Positions 46,272-55,476 of a DNA stretch of 64,000 nt are shown here, in pieces. Position 1 is the stretch's first letter; every line of letters starts with the position of its first letter. The position numbers were made by a program, and so were the translations under genes. This stretch comes from Jeotgalibacillus sp. R-1-5s-1. Its GTDB lineage: Bacteria > Bacillota > Bacilli > Bacillales > Jeotgalibacillaceae. The stretch spans positions 88,403 through 152,402 of the forward strand of contig NZ_SORW01000052.1 of NCBI RefSeq assembly GCF_004405105.1. The letters are read 5' to 3'. The notes below the pieces were generated by a model. It made no database searches and had not been told where the DNA came from. It was given only the letters and a program-made list of their open reading frames with translations.

Positions 46272-48884
46272 ATGGTTACTTCATCAGTTGTGAAAAAAGA
46301 TAAAGCGATAACCACCCCTCGTAAACGGAGCGTAGAGGAGATCATACAATCGGCCGGTCGTGTGATCGCACCGCTTTGGCCGATTGCAACCTTTGCTGCA
46401 CGTAATCCATGGATGGGGCTTGAAAAGCATTCCTTTGATCAGGTGGCAGCGTGGCTGAAGGCAAGCAGAGATGTTGATATGTATCCGGGTGCGTCAATGA
46501 TTCTTTCTGCCAAAGAGCAGGGTGAAATTGACGGGCGTTTTCTGAACAGCCGCCTTGAGGAGTGGTTACGCCAAAACACTTATCAGATTCCAAAAGAGAC
46601 AGCTTATCGTTTCTGTCAGGCTGCACTGTCATTCGAGCCGGTTCCAAAGGATATTGCGGATTCGCCTGAACTTGAAAAAGCAGCATCTCTTTTTGCAGGG
46701 ATGAATGAAGAAGATGACAGTCCGGAATATGGTCAGCCATTAAGTACGCGTGTCAAGAATGGCAGGGGAGAGCAACTGGTTCAAACGCTTGATCAGCATG
46801 TCATCAAATGGAGCAAGCTGTATTTGGATGATTCCCAGGCAGCATGGGAAATGCCAAATCGTGATAAAGGACTGTATAAAGCCTGGCTTCAACTGGCTAA
46901 ATATGATCCTGCATTCAGTAAACAGCAGCGTAAGAGTCTGTACGGATGGCCTGAAGAAGCCGATGCTGCACTGACTGAAGCGCTGACAGAACTGAATATA
47001 CCAGAATCAGCATGGCAGGATTATGTCGAAGGTCATCTGCTGTCCTTACCGGGCTGGGCAGGGATGATGCAATGGCGATCCAGCCAATCTGCTCAGGAAA
47101 AATCACTGTTAAAAGAGTATGCCGCCGTCCGGTTGTCTATCGAGTGGCTGCTGCTGAAGCCTTTCCTACCTTTAGAGGGAGCACAGAATCATAAAGAAGT
47201 CCCGGTTAAGAAGTTCATTGCGTCATGGATGCACTGGGGGGAGCTGACGTTTGAACAATGGTCATCACTCTCATTTAGTGAACAAAATGACTATATCCGT
47301 TTCGCTTCCCAATTTACTGATCAGGTACGCCGGAAGCTCTGGCTGGAGGCCTGGGAGCTTACGCATGAAAATCGTCTGCGTCAAAAGCTCTCCGATGAAA
47401 AATCTTCAGCGGCTGATGAAAAAGCAACTTTAGCGCAGTTAGCCTTCTGTATTGATGTGCGTTCGGAGCCCTTCCGCCGTCAGCTTGAACAGGCGGGGCC
47501 ATTTGAAACGATTGGTATAGCAGGGTTTTTCGGTCTGCCGATTGCCACAAGCGAGCTTGGCAGCCGCCACAGTCACGCTTCCCTGCCCGTTATATTAAAT
47601 CCGCAGCATCATATCAAAGAGCAGGCGGACAAGCAGGAGCTGACCATGTATCAGGATCGAAAGCAGACTGTCGAATCGTTTGGCAGCACGTTTAAGACGA
47701 TGAAGCAGAGTGTTGTATCAAGTCTGCTGCTGCCGGAATTAAGCGGACCATGGCTGAGCCTTCAAATGGCAGCAAGAAGCTTTATTCCAACCCGTGCAGA
47801 CCGCTTTATCAGAAACCTTTATCAAAGCTGGCTGCGCAAGCCTGAAACCAGCCTGTCCCTTGAATTAAATCAGCAGAGAAATTCACAAATTGCCTTTGGT
47901 TTTTCTGACGGGGAGAAAGTGACTTATGCTGAGCAGGCACTAAGAATGATGGGACTTACAAAAGACTTCGCCCCACTGGTTGTCATTTGCGGGCACGGCA
48001 GTCACAGCACCAACAATCCTTATGCTTCAGCCCTTGACTGCGGGGCCTGTGGCGGTGCTGCCGGCGGATTCAATGCAAGAGTGTTAGCCACGCTGTGTAA
48101 TCTTCCGGAAGTAAGAGAGCAGCTTTCTATGGCAGGGATTCAAATTCCTGAGAAAACGGTCTTTGCTGCTGCTGAACATAAAACAACGGTTGATGAACTG
48201 CACTGGATTCACGTGCCATCACTCACAAAAGAAGCGAAGGAAGCATTTGACCGTATTGAAGAAGTCATGCCAAATGTTAGTCAGAAAGCCAATACAGAAC
48301 GCATCGCACAACTGCCGAATATTGATTCAAAATCAAAACATCCGGTCGCAGAGGCGCACCGTTTTGCAGAAGACTGGAGTGAAATCCGTCCAGAATGGGG
48401 ACTTGCGCGAAATGCTGCTTTCATTATTGGACAACGGGAGCTGACGCAGGAAAGTGATCTTGAAGGGAGAGCTTTTCTTCATAACTACGACTGGACGCAG
48501 GATCAGGAAGGCAGTCTTCTAGCAAATATCATCGCAGGACCTGGGACCGTGACACAATGGATTAACCTGCAATATTATGCCTCAACCGTTGCACCGCATT
48601 TTTACGGAAGTGGAAATAAAACGACCCAAACTGTCACGTCGGGCATTGGCGTGATGCAGGGAAATGCCAGTGATCTGCTGGCAGGGCTTCCATGGCAATC
48701 CGTCATGAAATCAGACGATGAAGCCTACCACTCACCGCTCCGCCTGCTCATCGTCATTCAGTCACCTGATGACTATATCGAACGTTTGCTGAACGTGGAC
48801 AAGTCCTTCCGTGAAAAAGTGGAAAACGGCTGGATCCGCCTCGCCAGCGTCAATCCTCAAGGAGGCTGGAGAAGCTGGTCATAA
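46272..48884 (+). CDS. dabA: DabA (DUF2309), zinc-containing subunit of the inorganic carbon pump
   Basis: This 870-residue soluble subunit (B. subtilis YbcC) has all four zinc-site residues expected from the Halothiobacillus protein: Cys 393 and Asp 395 in AFCIDVRSE, His 575 in ICGHGSH, and Cys 590 in ALDCGACGG. The 15-residue spacing between the last two is as in the known protein. It forms a complex with DabB and hydrates CO2 in a one-way, energy-coupled fashion. Fourteen bases separate it from dabB. Confidence 0.93.
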   Translation: MVTSSVVKKDKAITTPRKRSVEEIIQSAGRVIAPLWPIATFAARNPWMGLEKHSFDQVAAWLKASRDVDMYPGASMILSAKEQGEIDGRFLNSRLEEWLRQNTYQIPKETAYRFCQAALSFEPVPKDIADSPELEKAASLFAGMNEEDDSPEYGQPLSTRVKNGRGEQLVQTLDQHVIKWSKLYLDDSQAAWEMPNRDKGLYKAWLQLAKYDPAFSKQQRKSLYGWPEEADAALTEALTELNIPESAWQDYVEGHLLSLPGWAGMMQWRSSQSAQEKSLLKEYAAVRLSIEWLLLKPFLPLEGAQNHKEVPVKKFIASWMHWGELTFEQWSSLSFSEQNDYIRFASQFTDQVRRKLWLEAWELTHENRLRQKLSDEKSSAADEKATLAQLAFCIDVRSEPFRRQLEQAGPFETIGIAGFFGLPIATSELGSRHSHASLPVILNPQHHIKEQADKQELTMYQDRKQTVESFGSTFKTMKQSVVSSLLLPELSGPWLSLQMAARSFIPTRADRFIRNLYQSWLRKPETSLSLELNQQRNSQIAFGFSDGEKVTYAEQALRMMGLTKDFAPLVVICGHGSHSTNNPYASALDCGACGGAAGGFNARVLATLCNLPEVREQLSMAGIQIPEKTVFAAAEHKTTVDELHWIHVPSLTKEAKEAFDRIEEVMPNVSQKANTERIAQLPNIDSKSKHPVAEAHRFAEDWSEIRPEWGLARNAAFIIGQRELTQESDLEGRAFLHNYDWTQDQEGSLLANIIAGPGTVTQWINLQYYASTVAPHFYGSGNKTTQTVTSGIGVMQGNASDLLAGLPWQSVMKSDDEAYHSPLRLLIVIQSPDDYIERLLNVDKSFREKVENGWIRLASVNPQGGWRSWS

Positions 48885-48924
48885 ACCATTGCGCTCATTT
48901 AAATACTGAAAAGGAGAGACTGAC

Positions 48925-49386
48925 ATGAATACTGATAAAAAAGTATTAATCCTGACTGATGTAGAACAAGGAATCGAATCAATCATCAAGGAAATGACTG
49001 ACGCGGATTCAGAAAATATGGTCGTCATTCGCAGCTTCGATACAACCATCGTACATCCCTACGATGAAATCATGAGTTCGATCATCCAATTTGTATACAA
49101 CGATAACATCGAAGCCATCTATGTTGTCGGTTCATCAGACAAAACCGCCACTGACATAAAGAAAAAAATTCAGTCCGAATCCATCCCGGCACTCAATTAC
49201 CTCTTCAAGCACCATATGCCTGAATTACAGGCTGACACCGTTGAAGAGTGGCTAAAAACAGATAGCAGCCATGAAAGCGTGAAAAAGAGCGTCAACCTCA
49301 TCAGCCGCCATCCACTCATCCCATCACACATCAAAGTCCAAGGGATCGTTGTAGATGACCACGCGCTGATTTCTGTCAGTGCATGA
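48925..49386 (+). CDS. Carbonic-anhydrase-like protein without zinc ligands (YbcF type)
   Basis: This 153-residue protein downstream of dabA resembles beta-carbonic anhydrase in outline: KKVLILTDVEQGIES at the strand where CxDxR is expected, IEAIYVVGSSDKTAT where GHTxCG is expected, and a typical C-terminus HPLIPSHIKVQGIVVDDHALISV. The Cys-Asp-Arg and His-Cys zinc residues are replaced (Thr, Ser, Lys). It is therefore probably not an active enzyme; a regulatory or scaffold role beside DabAB is inference. YbcF holds the same place in B. subtilis. Confidence 0.7.
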   Translation: MNTDKKVLILTDVEQGIESIIKEMTDADSENMVVIRSFDTTIVHPYDEIMSSIIQFVYNDNIEAIYVVGSSDKTATDIKKKIQSESIPALNYLFKHHMPELQADTVEEWLKTDSSHESVKKSVNLISRHPLIPSHIKVQGIVVDDHALISVSA

Positions 49387-49506
49387 ACTGCATATGAAGC
49401 CAGTTATAGCGATATAAGATAACCTTGAATTTTTTGAAGTTTGGTTTTTTCTTTTCTCCGGATTTTTGATTTGAAAAATAAAAACAGCTAAGAATTAACA
49501 CCATTA

Positions 49507-49560
49507 GTGCCGGGGACATCCGGAGACTCCTTTCAGAAAAGGGATCAAAGTTTTGAACAA
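49507..49560. repeat. Truncated hairpin element
   Basis: The left arm and core start (GTGCCGGGGACATCCGGAGA, then CTCCTTTCAGAAAAGGG) are present, but the matching right arm is missing. It lies about 90 bases before a complete copy. Confidence 0.5.
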
Positions 49561-49649
49561 TGAATGAGTTTAAGGTCTGTTTTAATTGATTTCACAATTA
49601 ATGTTAGGGTGTATGATTGTTGAAAAATAATTGATGACTACCATCAAGA

Positions 49650-49764
49650 GTGCCAGGGCATTCCGTAGACTCCTGCGGCAGAAAAGCGACAGGTGAGACA
49701 GCGTAGCGCGGAGCGCTAGCTGGCTCACCGCGCGGCCGCGGAAAGCGAAGGAATGCCCTGGCAC
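49650..49764. repeat. Intergenic hairpin element, complete copy
   Basis: Perfect 15-bp arms GTGCCAGGGCATTCC / GGAATGCCCTGGCAC enclose GACTCCTGCGGCAG, CAGGTGAGACAGC, GGCTCACCGCGC and CCGCGGAAAGCG. The arm sequence differs from the copy at 27708, yet pairing is kept. Confidence 0.85.
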
Positions 49765-49803
49765 GGTTTTTAAATCTACCAATCCCTTCTTCTTAAAAAC
49801 TCC

Positions 49804-49832
49804 TTGTATCAAAACTTGTAATCGCTTACAAT
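49804..49832 (+). promoter_or_regulatory. Promoter of the thiolase operon with cre site
   Basis: TTGTAT (49804-49809) and TACAAT (49827-49832) are 17 bases apart. TGTAATCGCTTACA (49817-49830) matches the CcpA consensus at every position and overlaps the -10. Strong catabolite repression is predicted. Confidence 0.78.
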
Positions 49833-49857
49833 AGAATCAAGAATATTCTATTAATAT

Positions 49858-49880
49858 GCCGTTTTCTGACGGCTTTTTTA
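49858..49880 (+). terminator. Hairpin terminator in the thiolase leader
   Basis: GCCGT / ACGGC is followed by six T, about 20 bases after the predicted transcription start and 80 bases before the thiolase gene. It may be an attenuator. Confidence 0.6.
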
Positions 49881-49890
49881 AAGGGGAATT

Positions 49891-49908
49891 ACTGAGCGAG
49901 CGTTCAGT
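49891..49908. promoter_or_regulatory. TetR-type operator before the thiolase operon
   Basis: ACTGAGCGAGCGTTCAGT is an imperfect palindrome and shares the outline ACTGANYG-NN-CRTTCANT with the operator in the fadF promoter (41433-41450). Confidence 0.65.
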
Positions 49909-49959
49909 CAACAAACCGCTAACTCAATTTTGAAAACGCATACAAAGGGGAGAACCATC

Positions 49960-51138
49960 ATGCCAAAAACAGTCATTATCGACGGAGCAAGAACACCATT
50001 CGGAAAACTTGGAGGCGCACTTGCTTCCTTTTCAGCATCAGACCTTGGCGCATTCGCGATCAAAGAAGCACTGAAAAGATCCGATGTCGCACCGGAATCC
50101 ATTGACGAAGTCATTTTAGGAACTGTGCTTCAGGGTGGACAGGGGCAGATCCCGTCTCGCCAGGCAGCGCAAAAAGCCGGCATTCCATGGGAAGTAAAAA
50201 CAGAAACGATCAATAAAGTATGTGCATCAGGTATGCGAAGCGTCACGCTTGCTGACCAGCTGATCCGGCTTGGGGATGAGTCGCTGATTGTGGCGGGCGG
50301 TATGGAGTCGATGACAAATGCACCTTATTTTATGGATAAAGCCCGCTCCGGTTTCCGTATGGGTGATACGACAGTGAAGGATATGATGGTGCATGATGGA
50401 CTGACGTGTACATTCAATCATGTACATATGGGAACATACGGCAACTCAACGGCTGAAGAATTCAACCTGTCGCGTGAGGAGCAGGATCAGTGGGCATTCA
50501 GAAGCCATCAGCGCGCAGGAGAGGCGATTGAAAAAGGGATTTTTGCTGAAGAAATTGTGCCTGTAGAGGTTCCACAGCGTAAAAAAGAACCAATTACCGT
50601 ATCCCATGATGAATCGGTTCGAAAAGATACATCTGTTGAAAAGCTTGCAACACTTCGTCCTGCATTTGACAAAGACGGCACGATCACAGCGGGGAATGCA
50701 CCGGGTATCAACGATGGGGCTTGTGCAATGGTGCTGATGAGTGATGAACGCGCTGAAAAAGAAGGTAAGAAGCCGCTTGCAACGATTCTTGGCCACGCAG
50801 AAGTCGCGGTCGAAGCAAAGGATTTCCCACAGACACCGGGCCTTGTCATTAACAAACTGCTTGAGAAAACAGGCTATAAGCTTGAGGATATTGATCTTTT
50901 TGAAATCAATGAAGCCTTTTCAGCCGTCGCACTTGCAAGCTCGAAAATTGCTAACCTTGACCCTGAAAAGGTGAATGTCAACGGCGGTGCAGTCGCGCTC
51001 GGGCACCCAATCGGCGCTAGTGGAGCCCGTATTATTTTGACACTTGCTTATGAGCTGAAGCGCCGTGGCGGCGGACTTGGTATTGCATCCATCTGTTCCG
51101 GCGGCGGTCAGGGAGATGCTGTATTAATTCAGGTTTAA
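49960..51138 (+). CDS. Acetyl-CoA C-acyltransferase (thiolase)
   Basis: This 392-residue thiolase has the nucleophilic Cys in [27 protein letters not shown] with the His, and the second Cys in [11 protein letters not shown]. It either splits 3-ketoacyl-CoA in beta-oxidation or joins two acetyl-CoA. The operon with hydroxyacyl-CoA dehydrogenase and two acyl-CoA dehydrogenases supports degradation. The ATG at 49960 follows GGGGAGA. Confidence 0.93.
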   Translation: MPKTVIIDGARTPFGKLGGALASFSASDLGAFAIKEALKRSDVAPESIDEVILGTVLQGGQGQIPSRQAAQKAGIPWEVKTETINKVCASGMRSVTLADQLIRLGDESLIVAGGMESMTNAPYFMDKARSGFRMGDTTVKDMMVHDGLTCTFNHVHMGTYGNSTAEEFNLSREEQDQWAFRSHQRAGEAIEKGIFAEEIVPVEVPQRKKEPITVSHDESVRKDTSVEKLATLRPAFDKDGTITAGNAPGINDGACAMVLMSDERAEKEGKKPLATILGHAEVAVEAKDFPQTPGLVINKLLEKTGYKLEDIDLFEINEAFSAVALASSKIANLDPEKVNVNGGAVALGHPIGASGARIILTLAYELKRRGGGLGIASICSGGGQGDAVLIQV

Positions 51139-51166
51139 TCCACTTTACGAACAAAGGAGATTGAAT

Positions 51167-52018
51167 ATGGACATTAAAAAGGTAATGGTCATTGGAGCGG
51201 GACAGATGGGTGGAGGCATTGCGCAGGTATGTGCACAGGCCGGCTACGAGGTCACGCTGAATGATTTAAAGGATGAGTTTTTAACTAGAGGTCTTGGGGT
51301 TATTGAAAAAAATCTGTCACGCTCGGTGGAAAAAGGACGCATGACAGAAGAGGATAAAACGGCCACAATGAACCGCATTACGCGTTCAACGGATCTGAAT
51401 GATGCGAAAAACGTAGACATCGTCATTGAAGCAGCGGTTGAAAATATGGAGATCAAAACGAAGATTTTCAAAACGCTGGATGAGGTCGCACCGGAACATG
51501 CGATTTTAGCGTCAAACACCTCCTCACTTCCAATCACGGAAATTGCAGCAGCCACAAACCGTCCGGAAAAAGTGATCGGGATGCACTTTATGAACCCGGT
51601 TCCGGTTATGAAGCTCGTTGAAATTATCCGCGGACTCGCTACAACAGATGAAGTGTATCAGGCTGTCGAAGATATGACCAAATCATTGAACAAAGCGCCG
51701 GTTGAGGTGGAAGACTTCCCGGGGTTTGTATCTAACCGTATTTTGATGCCGATGATCAATGAAGCGATCTACACGCTTTATGAGGGAGTGGCGTCGAAGG
51801 AAGCAATTGATGACGTGATGAAAATGGGCATGAATCATCCGATGGGACCGCTTCAGCTCGCTGATTTTATCGGGCTCGATACGTGTCTGTACATTATGGA
51901 AATTCTTCATGACGGATTTGGCGACAGTAAATACCGCCCATGTCCGCTTCTGCGGAAATATGTAAAAGCCGGTTGGCTCGGAAAGAAAACAGGCCGCGGA
52001 TTCTACAGCTACGAATAA
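51167..52018 (+). CDS. 3-hydroxybutyryl-CoA dehydrogenase
   Basis: This 283-residue NAD(P)-dependent enzyme has a Rossmann start [19 protein letters not shown], the catalytic His region [15 protein letters not shown], and a C-terminal helical domain ([16 protein letters not shown]). It oxidises or reduces short 3-hydroxyacyl-CoA. The ATG at 51167 has AAAGGAG seven bases upstream; the TTG at 51161 is less likely. It is third in line after promoter and thiolase. Confidence 0.93.
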   Translation: MDIKKVMVIGAGQMGGGIAQVCAQAGYEVTLNDLKDEFLTRGLGVIEKNLSRSVEKGRMTEEDKTATMNRITRSTDLNDAKNVDIVIEAAVENMEIKTKIFKTLDEVAPEHAILASNTSSLPITEIAAATNRPEKVIGMHFMNPVPVMKLVEIIRGLATTDEVYQAVEDMTKSLNKAPVEVEDFPGFVSNRILMPMINEAIYTLYEGVASKEAIDDVMKMGMNHPMGPLQLADFIGLDTCLYIMEILHDGFGDSKYRPCPLLRKYVKAGWLGKKTGRGFYSYE

Positions 52019-52039
52019 TCAGCAAAGGGGAGCAGAACG

Positions 52040-53176
52040 ATGGAACTCCGTTTTACAGAAGAGCAGGAAATGATGCGCAAAATGGTGCGCGACTTTGCCA
52101 AGGAAGAAGTCGCGCCGTTTATTGAACGGATGGAAGCGGGCGAATTTCCGCGTGACATTTTAAATAAAATGTCTGAGCTCGGGCTCATGGGCATCACCGT
52201 TCCGGAAGAATACGGCGGGGCAGGGATGGATTTTATCTCCTATATTATTGCGATTAACGAGCTGTCGAAGGTCAGTCCGGTCGTCGGCGTAATTTTATCG
52301 GTGCATACATCTGTTGGGACCAATCCGATTCTCTACTATGGAAATGAAGCGCAGAAACAGAAGTACGTCACGAAGCTTGCGACCGGTGAATATCTCGGTG
52401 CATTCTGCCTGACAGAACCGGGTGCAGGATCAGATGCAGCCAGCCTGAAAACAAAGGCAGTGAAAAAAGACGATCATTACGTCTTAAATGGCTCAAAGAT
52501 TTTCATCACCAATGGAGGGGAAGCGAATACGTATATTGTATTTGCTGTCACGGATCCTGAAAAAGGAACGCGCGGGATCAGTGCCTTCATCGTGGAAAAG
52601 GATACACCAGGCTTCATCGTCGGAAAAGATGAAGAAAAAATGGGACTGCACGGCTCACGTACGGTTCAGCTGACGTTTGAGGATATGAAGGTACCGGCTG
52701 AAAATCTGTTAGGTGAAGAGGGAGAAGGCTTCAAGATTGCCCTCGGGAATCTTGATGTCGGACGGATCGGTATCGCTGCAAAATCACTCGGTATTGCGGA
52801 AGCAGCCGTTGAACATGCAGTGGCATACGCCAAAGAGCGTGAGCAGTTTGGCAAGCCAATCGCCAAGCAACAGGGAATCGGATTTAAATTAGCTGACATG
52901 GCAACAGCTGCTGAAGCGGCACGCCTGCTCGTCTACCAGGCAGCGGATCTCCGTCAGCAAGGTAAGCCATGCGGGAAAGAAGCCTCTATGGCAAAGCTGT
53001 TCGCTTCATCGACAGCCATGACAAACGCGATTGAATGTGTACAGGTATTTGGCGGAAATGGTTATACAGAGGATTATCCGGCAGAGCGGTTATTCCGCGA
53101 TGCGAAAATCAGTGAGATCTATGAAGGTACAAGTGAAATTCAACGAATCGTGATCAGTAAGCACGTGACAAAATAG
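52040..53176 (+). CDS. Acyl-CoA dehydrogenase, short/branched-chain type, copy 1
   Basis: This 378-residue FAD enzyme introduces a 2,3-double bond into acyl-CoA. It shows the signatures AFCLTEPGAGSDAASLKTKA and QVFGGNGYTEDYPAERLFRD, and the catalytic Glu in IYEGTSEIQR. Such enzymes act on butyryl- or isobutyryl-type substrates and hand electrons to the electron transfer flavoprotein, then to FadF. Two copies with about half their residues alike lie in tandem, so they may differ in chain preference. Confidence 0.92.
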   Translation: MELRFTEEQEMMRKMVRDFAKEEVAPFIERMEAGEFPRDILNKMSELGLMGITVPEEYGGAGMDFISYIIAINELSKVSPVVGVILSVHTSVGTNPILYYGNEAQKQKYVTKLATGEYLGAFCLTEPGAGSDAASLKTKAVKKDDHYVLNGSKIFITNGGEANTYIVFAVTDPEKGTRGISAFIVEKDTPGFIVGKDEEKMGLHGSRTVQLTFEDMKVPAENLLGEEGEGFKIALGNLDVGRIGIAAKSLGIAEAAVEHAVAYAKEREQFGKPIAKQQGIGFKLADMATAAEAARLLVYQAADLRQQGKPCGKEASMAKLFASSTAMTNAIECVQVFGGNGYTEDYPAERLFRDAKISEIYEGTSEIQRIVISKHVTK

Positions 53177-53194
53177 GATGGGGGATTTTTGAAC

Positions 53195-54334
53195 ATGAAC
53201 TTTACATTAACTGAAGAGCACGAAATGATCCGTAAAATGGTACGCGACTTTGCAGAAAAGGATGTTGCACCAACCGCTGCAGAGCGCGATGAGGAAGAAC
53301 GTTTTGACCGATGTATTTTTAATAAAATGGCGGAGCTTGGCCTGACAGGTATTCCATGGCCAGAAGAATACGGCGGTATTGGCAGTGACTACCTTGCTTA
53401 TGTCATCGCGGTAGAAGAGCTGTCACGTGTATGTGCATCAACAGGTGTAACGCTGTCAGCCCACCTTTCACTTGCAAGCTGGCCAATCTACAAATTCGGT
53501 AACGAGCAGCAGAAAAAGCATTACCTCACAAAGCTTGCCCAGGGTGAAATGCTTGGCGCGTACGGCTTATCAGAGCCTGGCGCAGGATCTGACGTATCAT
53601 CTATGAAAACGCGTGCTGTGAAAAATGGTGATCATTACGTATTAAACGGCTCTAAAGTCTGGATCACAAACGGCGGCGAAGCAGAGCTGTACATCATTTT
53701 CGCGGTAACAGATCAGGATGCAGGAACGCGCGGCATGAGCGCATTTATCGTAGAAAAAGGCTGGGAAGGCTTCTCGATCGGAAAGAAAGAGAAAAAGCTC
53801 GGTATCCGTTCATCACCAACAACGGAACTTATTTTCGATAACGTCAAAGTACCGGCTGAAAATCTCCTCGGAGAAGAAGGCCAGGGCTTTAAAATCGCCA
53901 TGATGACCCTTGACGGCGGCCGTAACGGAATCGCTGCCCAGGCAGTCGGCATCGCACAGGGAGCACTTGATGCAGCCGTTGAATACGCAAAAGGCCGAGA
54001 GCAATTCGGCAAAACCATTCTTGCCAATCAGGGCGTATCCTTCAAAATCGCCGACATGGCAACGGGTATCGAAGCGTCCAGACTTCTGACTTATCAGGCA
54101 GCATGGCTCGAATCAGAAGGCCTGCCATACGGCAAAGAATCTGCCATGTCCAAACTGTTCGCCGGCGACACAGCCATGAAAGTAACCGTCGAAGCCGTCC
54201 AAATCTTCGGAGGCTACGGCTATACAAAAGACTATCCGGTCGAACGCTACATGCGCGACGCCAAAATCACCCAAATCTACGAAGGCACCCAGGAAATCCA
54301 ACGCCTCGTGATTGGAAGAATGGTAACGAAGTAA
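53195..54334 (+). CDS. Acyl-CoA dehydrogenase, copy 2
   Basis: This 379-residue homologue of the preceding gene has [39 protein letters not shown] and the catalytic Glu in [10 protein letters not shown]. It resembles B. subtilis AcdA, which lies near rpoE and pyrG. The ATG at 53195 follows a G-rich site; the TTG at 53189 is an alternative. No terminator is seen after it; hairpin elements follow. Confidence 0.92.
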   Translation: MNFTLTEEHEMIRKMVRDFAEKDVAPTAAERDEEERFDRCIFNKMAELGLTGIPWPEEYGGIGSDYLAYVIAVEELSRVCASTGVTLSAHLSLASWPIYKFGNEQQKKHYLTKLAQGEMLGAYGLSEPGAGSDVSSMKTRAVKNGDHYVLNGSKVWITNGGEAELYIIFAVTDQDAGTRGMSAFIVEKGWEGFSIGKKEKKLGIRSSPTTELIFDNVKVPAENLLGEEGQGFKIAMMTLDGGRNGIAAQAVGIAQGALDAAVEYAKGREQFGKTILANQGVSFKIADMATGIEASRLLTYQAAWLESEGLPYGKESAMSKLFAGDTAMKVTVEAVQIFGGYGYTKDYPVERYMRDAKITQIYEGTQEIQRLVIGRMVTK

Positions 54335-54384
54335 TTTTTCTTAAAGACTTCGAGAATTTTTAACGATCATTAATCACTATAAAA

Positions 54385-54571
54385 GTTGATCGAAACGGAA
54401 GGTGACAACTCCTGCGGGAAAAGCGTAGGCGATTCGTCCAGCCCCGACAAGCATAAATTGAAGATGAAAAGAGGGCTGACCTTTGCCCTCGTTCAGCTTT
54501 GACTTATGGCCTCGAGGGGCTAGTCGCCGCAGCTGGACAAAGGAAAGCGAGTACCTTCCACGGTGATCAAC
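54385..54571. repeat. Composite repeat: hairpin element with the dispersed repeat nested inside
   Basis: The outer part (GTTGATCGAAACGGAAGGTG, CAACTCCTGCGGGAAAAGCG at left; AAAGCG, ACCTTCC, GATCAAC at right) is that of the hairpin class. The middle, about 54428-54540, is instead the dispersed repeat seen inverted at 12455-12569. The usual GGTGAGAC ... GGCTCACC core is absent. Confidence 0.75.
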
Positions 54572-54673
54572 GGTTTTATACATTTACAAAGTTGATTGGA
54601 GCGAAAGAATCACCATTCCTCCACACACATACATCAAGAATTTTAAACAACCATACTAAAGATTTTTCACATA

Positions 54674-54795
54674 GTTGATCGAAACGGAAGGTGGCGACTC
54701 CTGCGGGAAAAGCGGGACAGGTGAGACCGTCAGTGCGAAGCACGGAGGGGCTCACCGCCCGCCCGCGGAAAGCGCCACCTGCAGTGTAGATCAAC
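54674..54795. repeat. Intergenic hairpin element, complete copy
   Basis: Arms GTTGATC ... AGGTGGCGACTCCTGCGGG and CCCGCGGAAAGCGCCACCT ... GATCAAC pair well. The core has ACAGGTGAGACCGTC and GGGGCTCACCGCC. It lies 28 bases before the TetR gene. A decayed left arm (GTTGATTGGAGCGAAAG) lies at about 54592. The rest of 54335-54822 shows nothing else. Confidence 0.85.
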
Positions 54796-54822
54796 GCTCC
54801 CATTATAAATCTAAGGTGGCGG

Positions 54823-55464
54823 ATGCGGTTGGATAAAAGACGCGAAGTACAATCGTCCGTAAAAGACGAACGACTCGTCGAGATGCGCAGAGATCAGATG
54901 ATAAAAGGAGCCGTTTCACTCTTCAAACAAAAAGGCTTTCACCGGACCACGACACGCGAAATCGCCAAAGCGTCCGGCTTCAGTATTGGCACCCTCTATG
55001 AATATATCCGGACAAAAGAAGACGTCCTGTACCTCGTCTGCGACCGGATCTATGACCAGGTTAGGGCCCGACTGCATGGCATGGACCTGGACGGAGGTAC
55101 ACTTGAGTCCCTCTCAACAGGGATCGCCCACTACTTCAGAGTGGTCGACGATATGCAGGACGAAGTGCTCGTCATGTACCAGGAAGCCAAATCACTCTCG
55201 AAGGATGCCTTGCCTTATGTGTTGAAAAAAGAGCTTGAGATGGTGGAAATGTTTGAAATACTCATTCAGAAATGCGTCGACGAAGGGGAACTTGAGATGG
55301 AGAAGGAAATGATTCATCTCATGGCGCAGAATATTTTTGTTCAGGGGCAGATGTGGGCGTTCAGACGATGGGCGCTGCGCTCCTACACGATCGACCAATA
55401 CATCGAACGCCAGACCGGTCTGCTGTTAAACGGCATTAAAGGCTTTCAGACCGTGGCGGAATAG
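54823..55464 (+). CDS. TetR-family regulator
   Basis: This 213-residue regulator has an N-terminal helix-turn-helix (RRDQMIKGAVSLFKQKGFHR, TTTREIAKASGFSIGTLYEY) and a helical ligand domain. It begins the unit with icmF (12 bases apart). Regulators of this sort commonly sense acyl-CoA. Two similar operators, at 41433 and 49891, make it a candidate controller of fadF and the thiolase operon, but this is inference; no box was found before its own gene. Confidence 0.85.
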   Translation: MRLDKRREVQSSVKDERLVEMRRDQMIKGAVSLFKQKGFHRTTTREIAKASGFSIGTLYEYIRTKEDVLYLVCDRIYDQVRARLHGMDLDGGTLESLSTGIAHYFRVVDDMQDEVLVMYQEAKSLSKDALPYVLKKELEMVEMFEILIQKCVDEGELEMEKEMIHLMAQNIFVQGQMWAFRRWALRSYTIDQYIERQTGLLLNGIKGFQTVAE

Positions 55465-55476
55465 GGGGAACATAGC

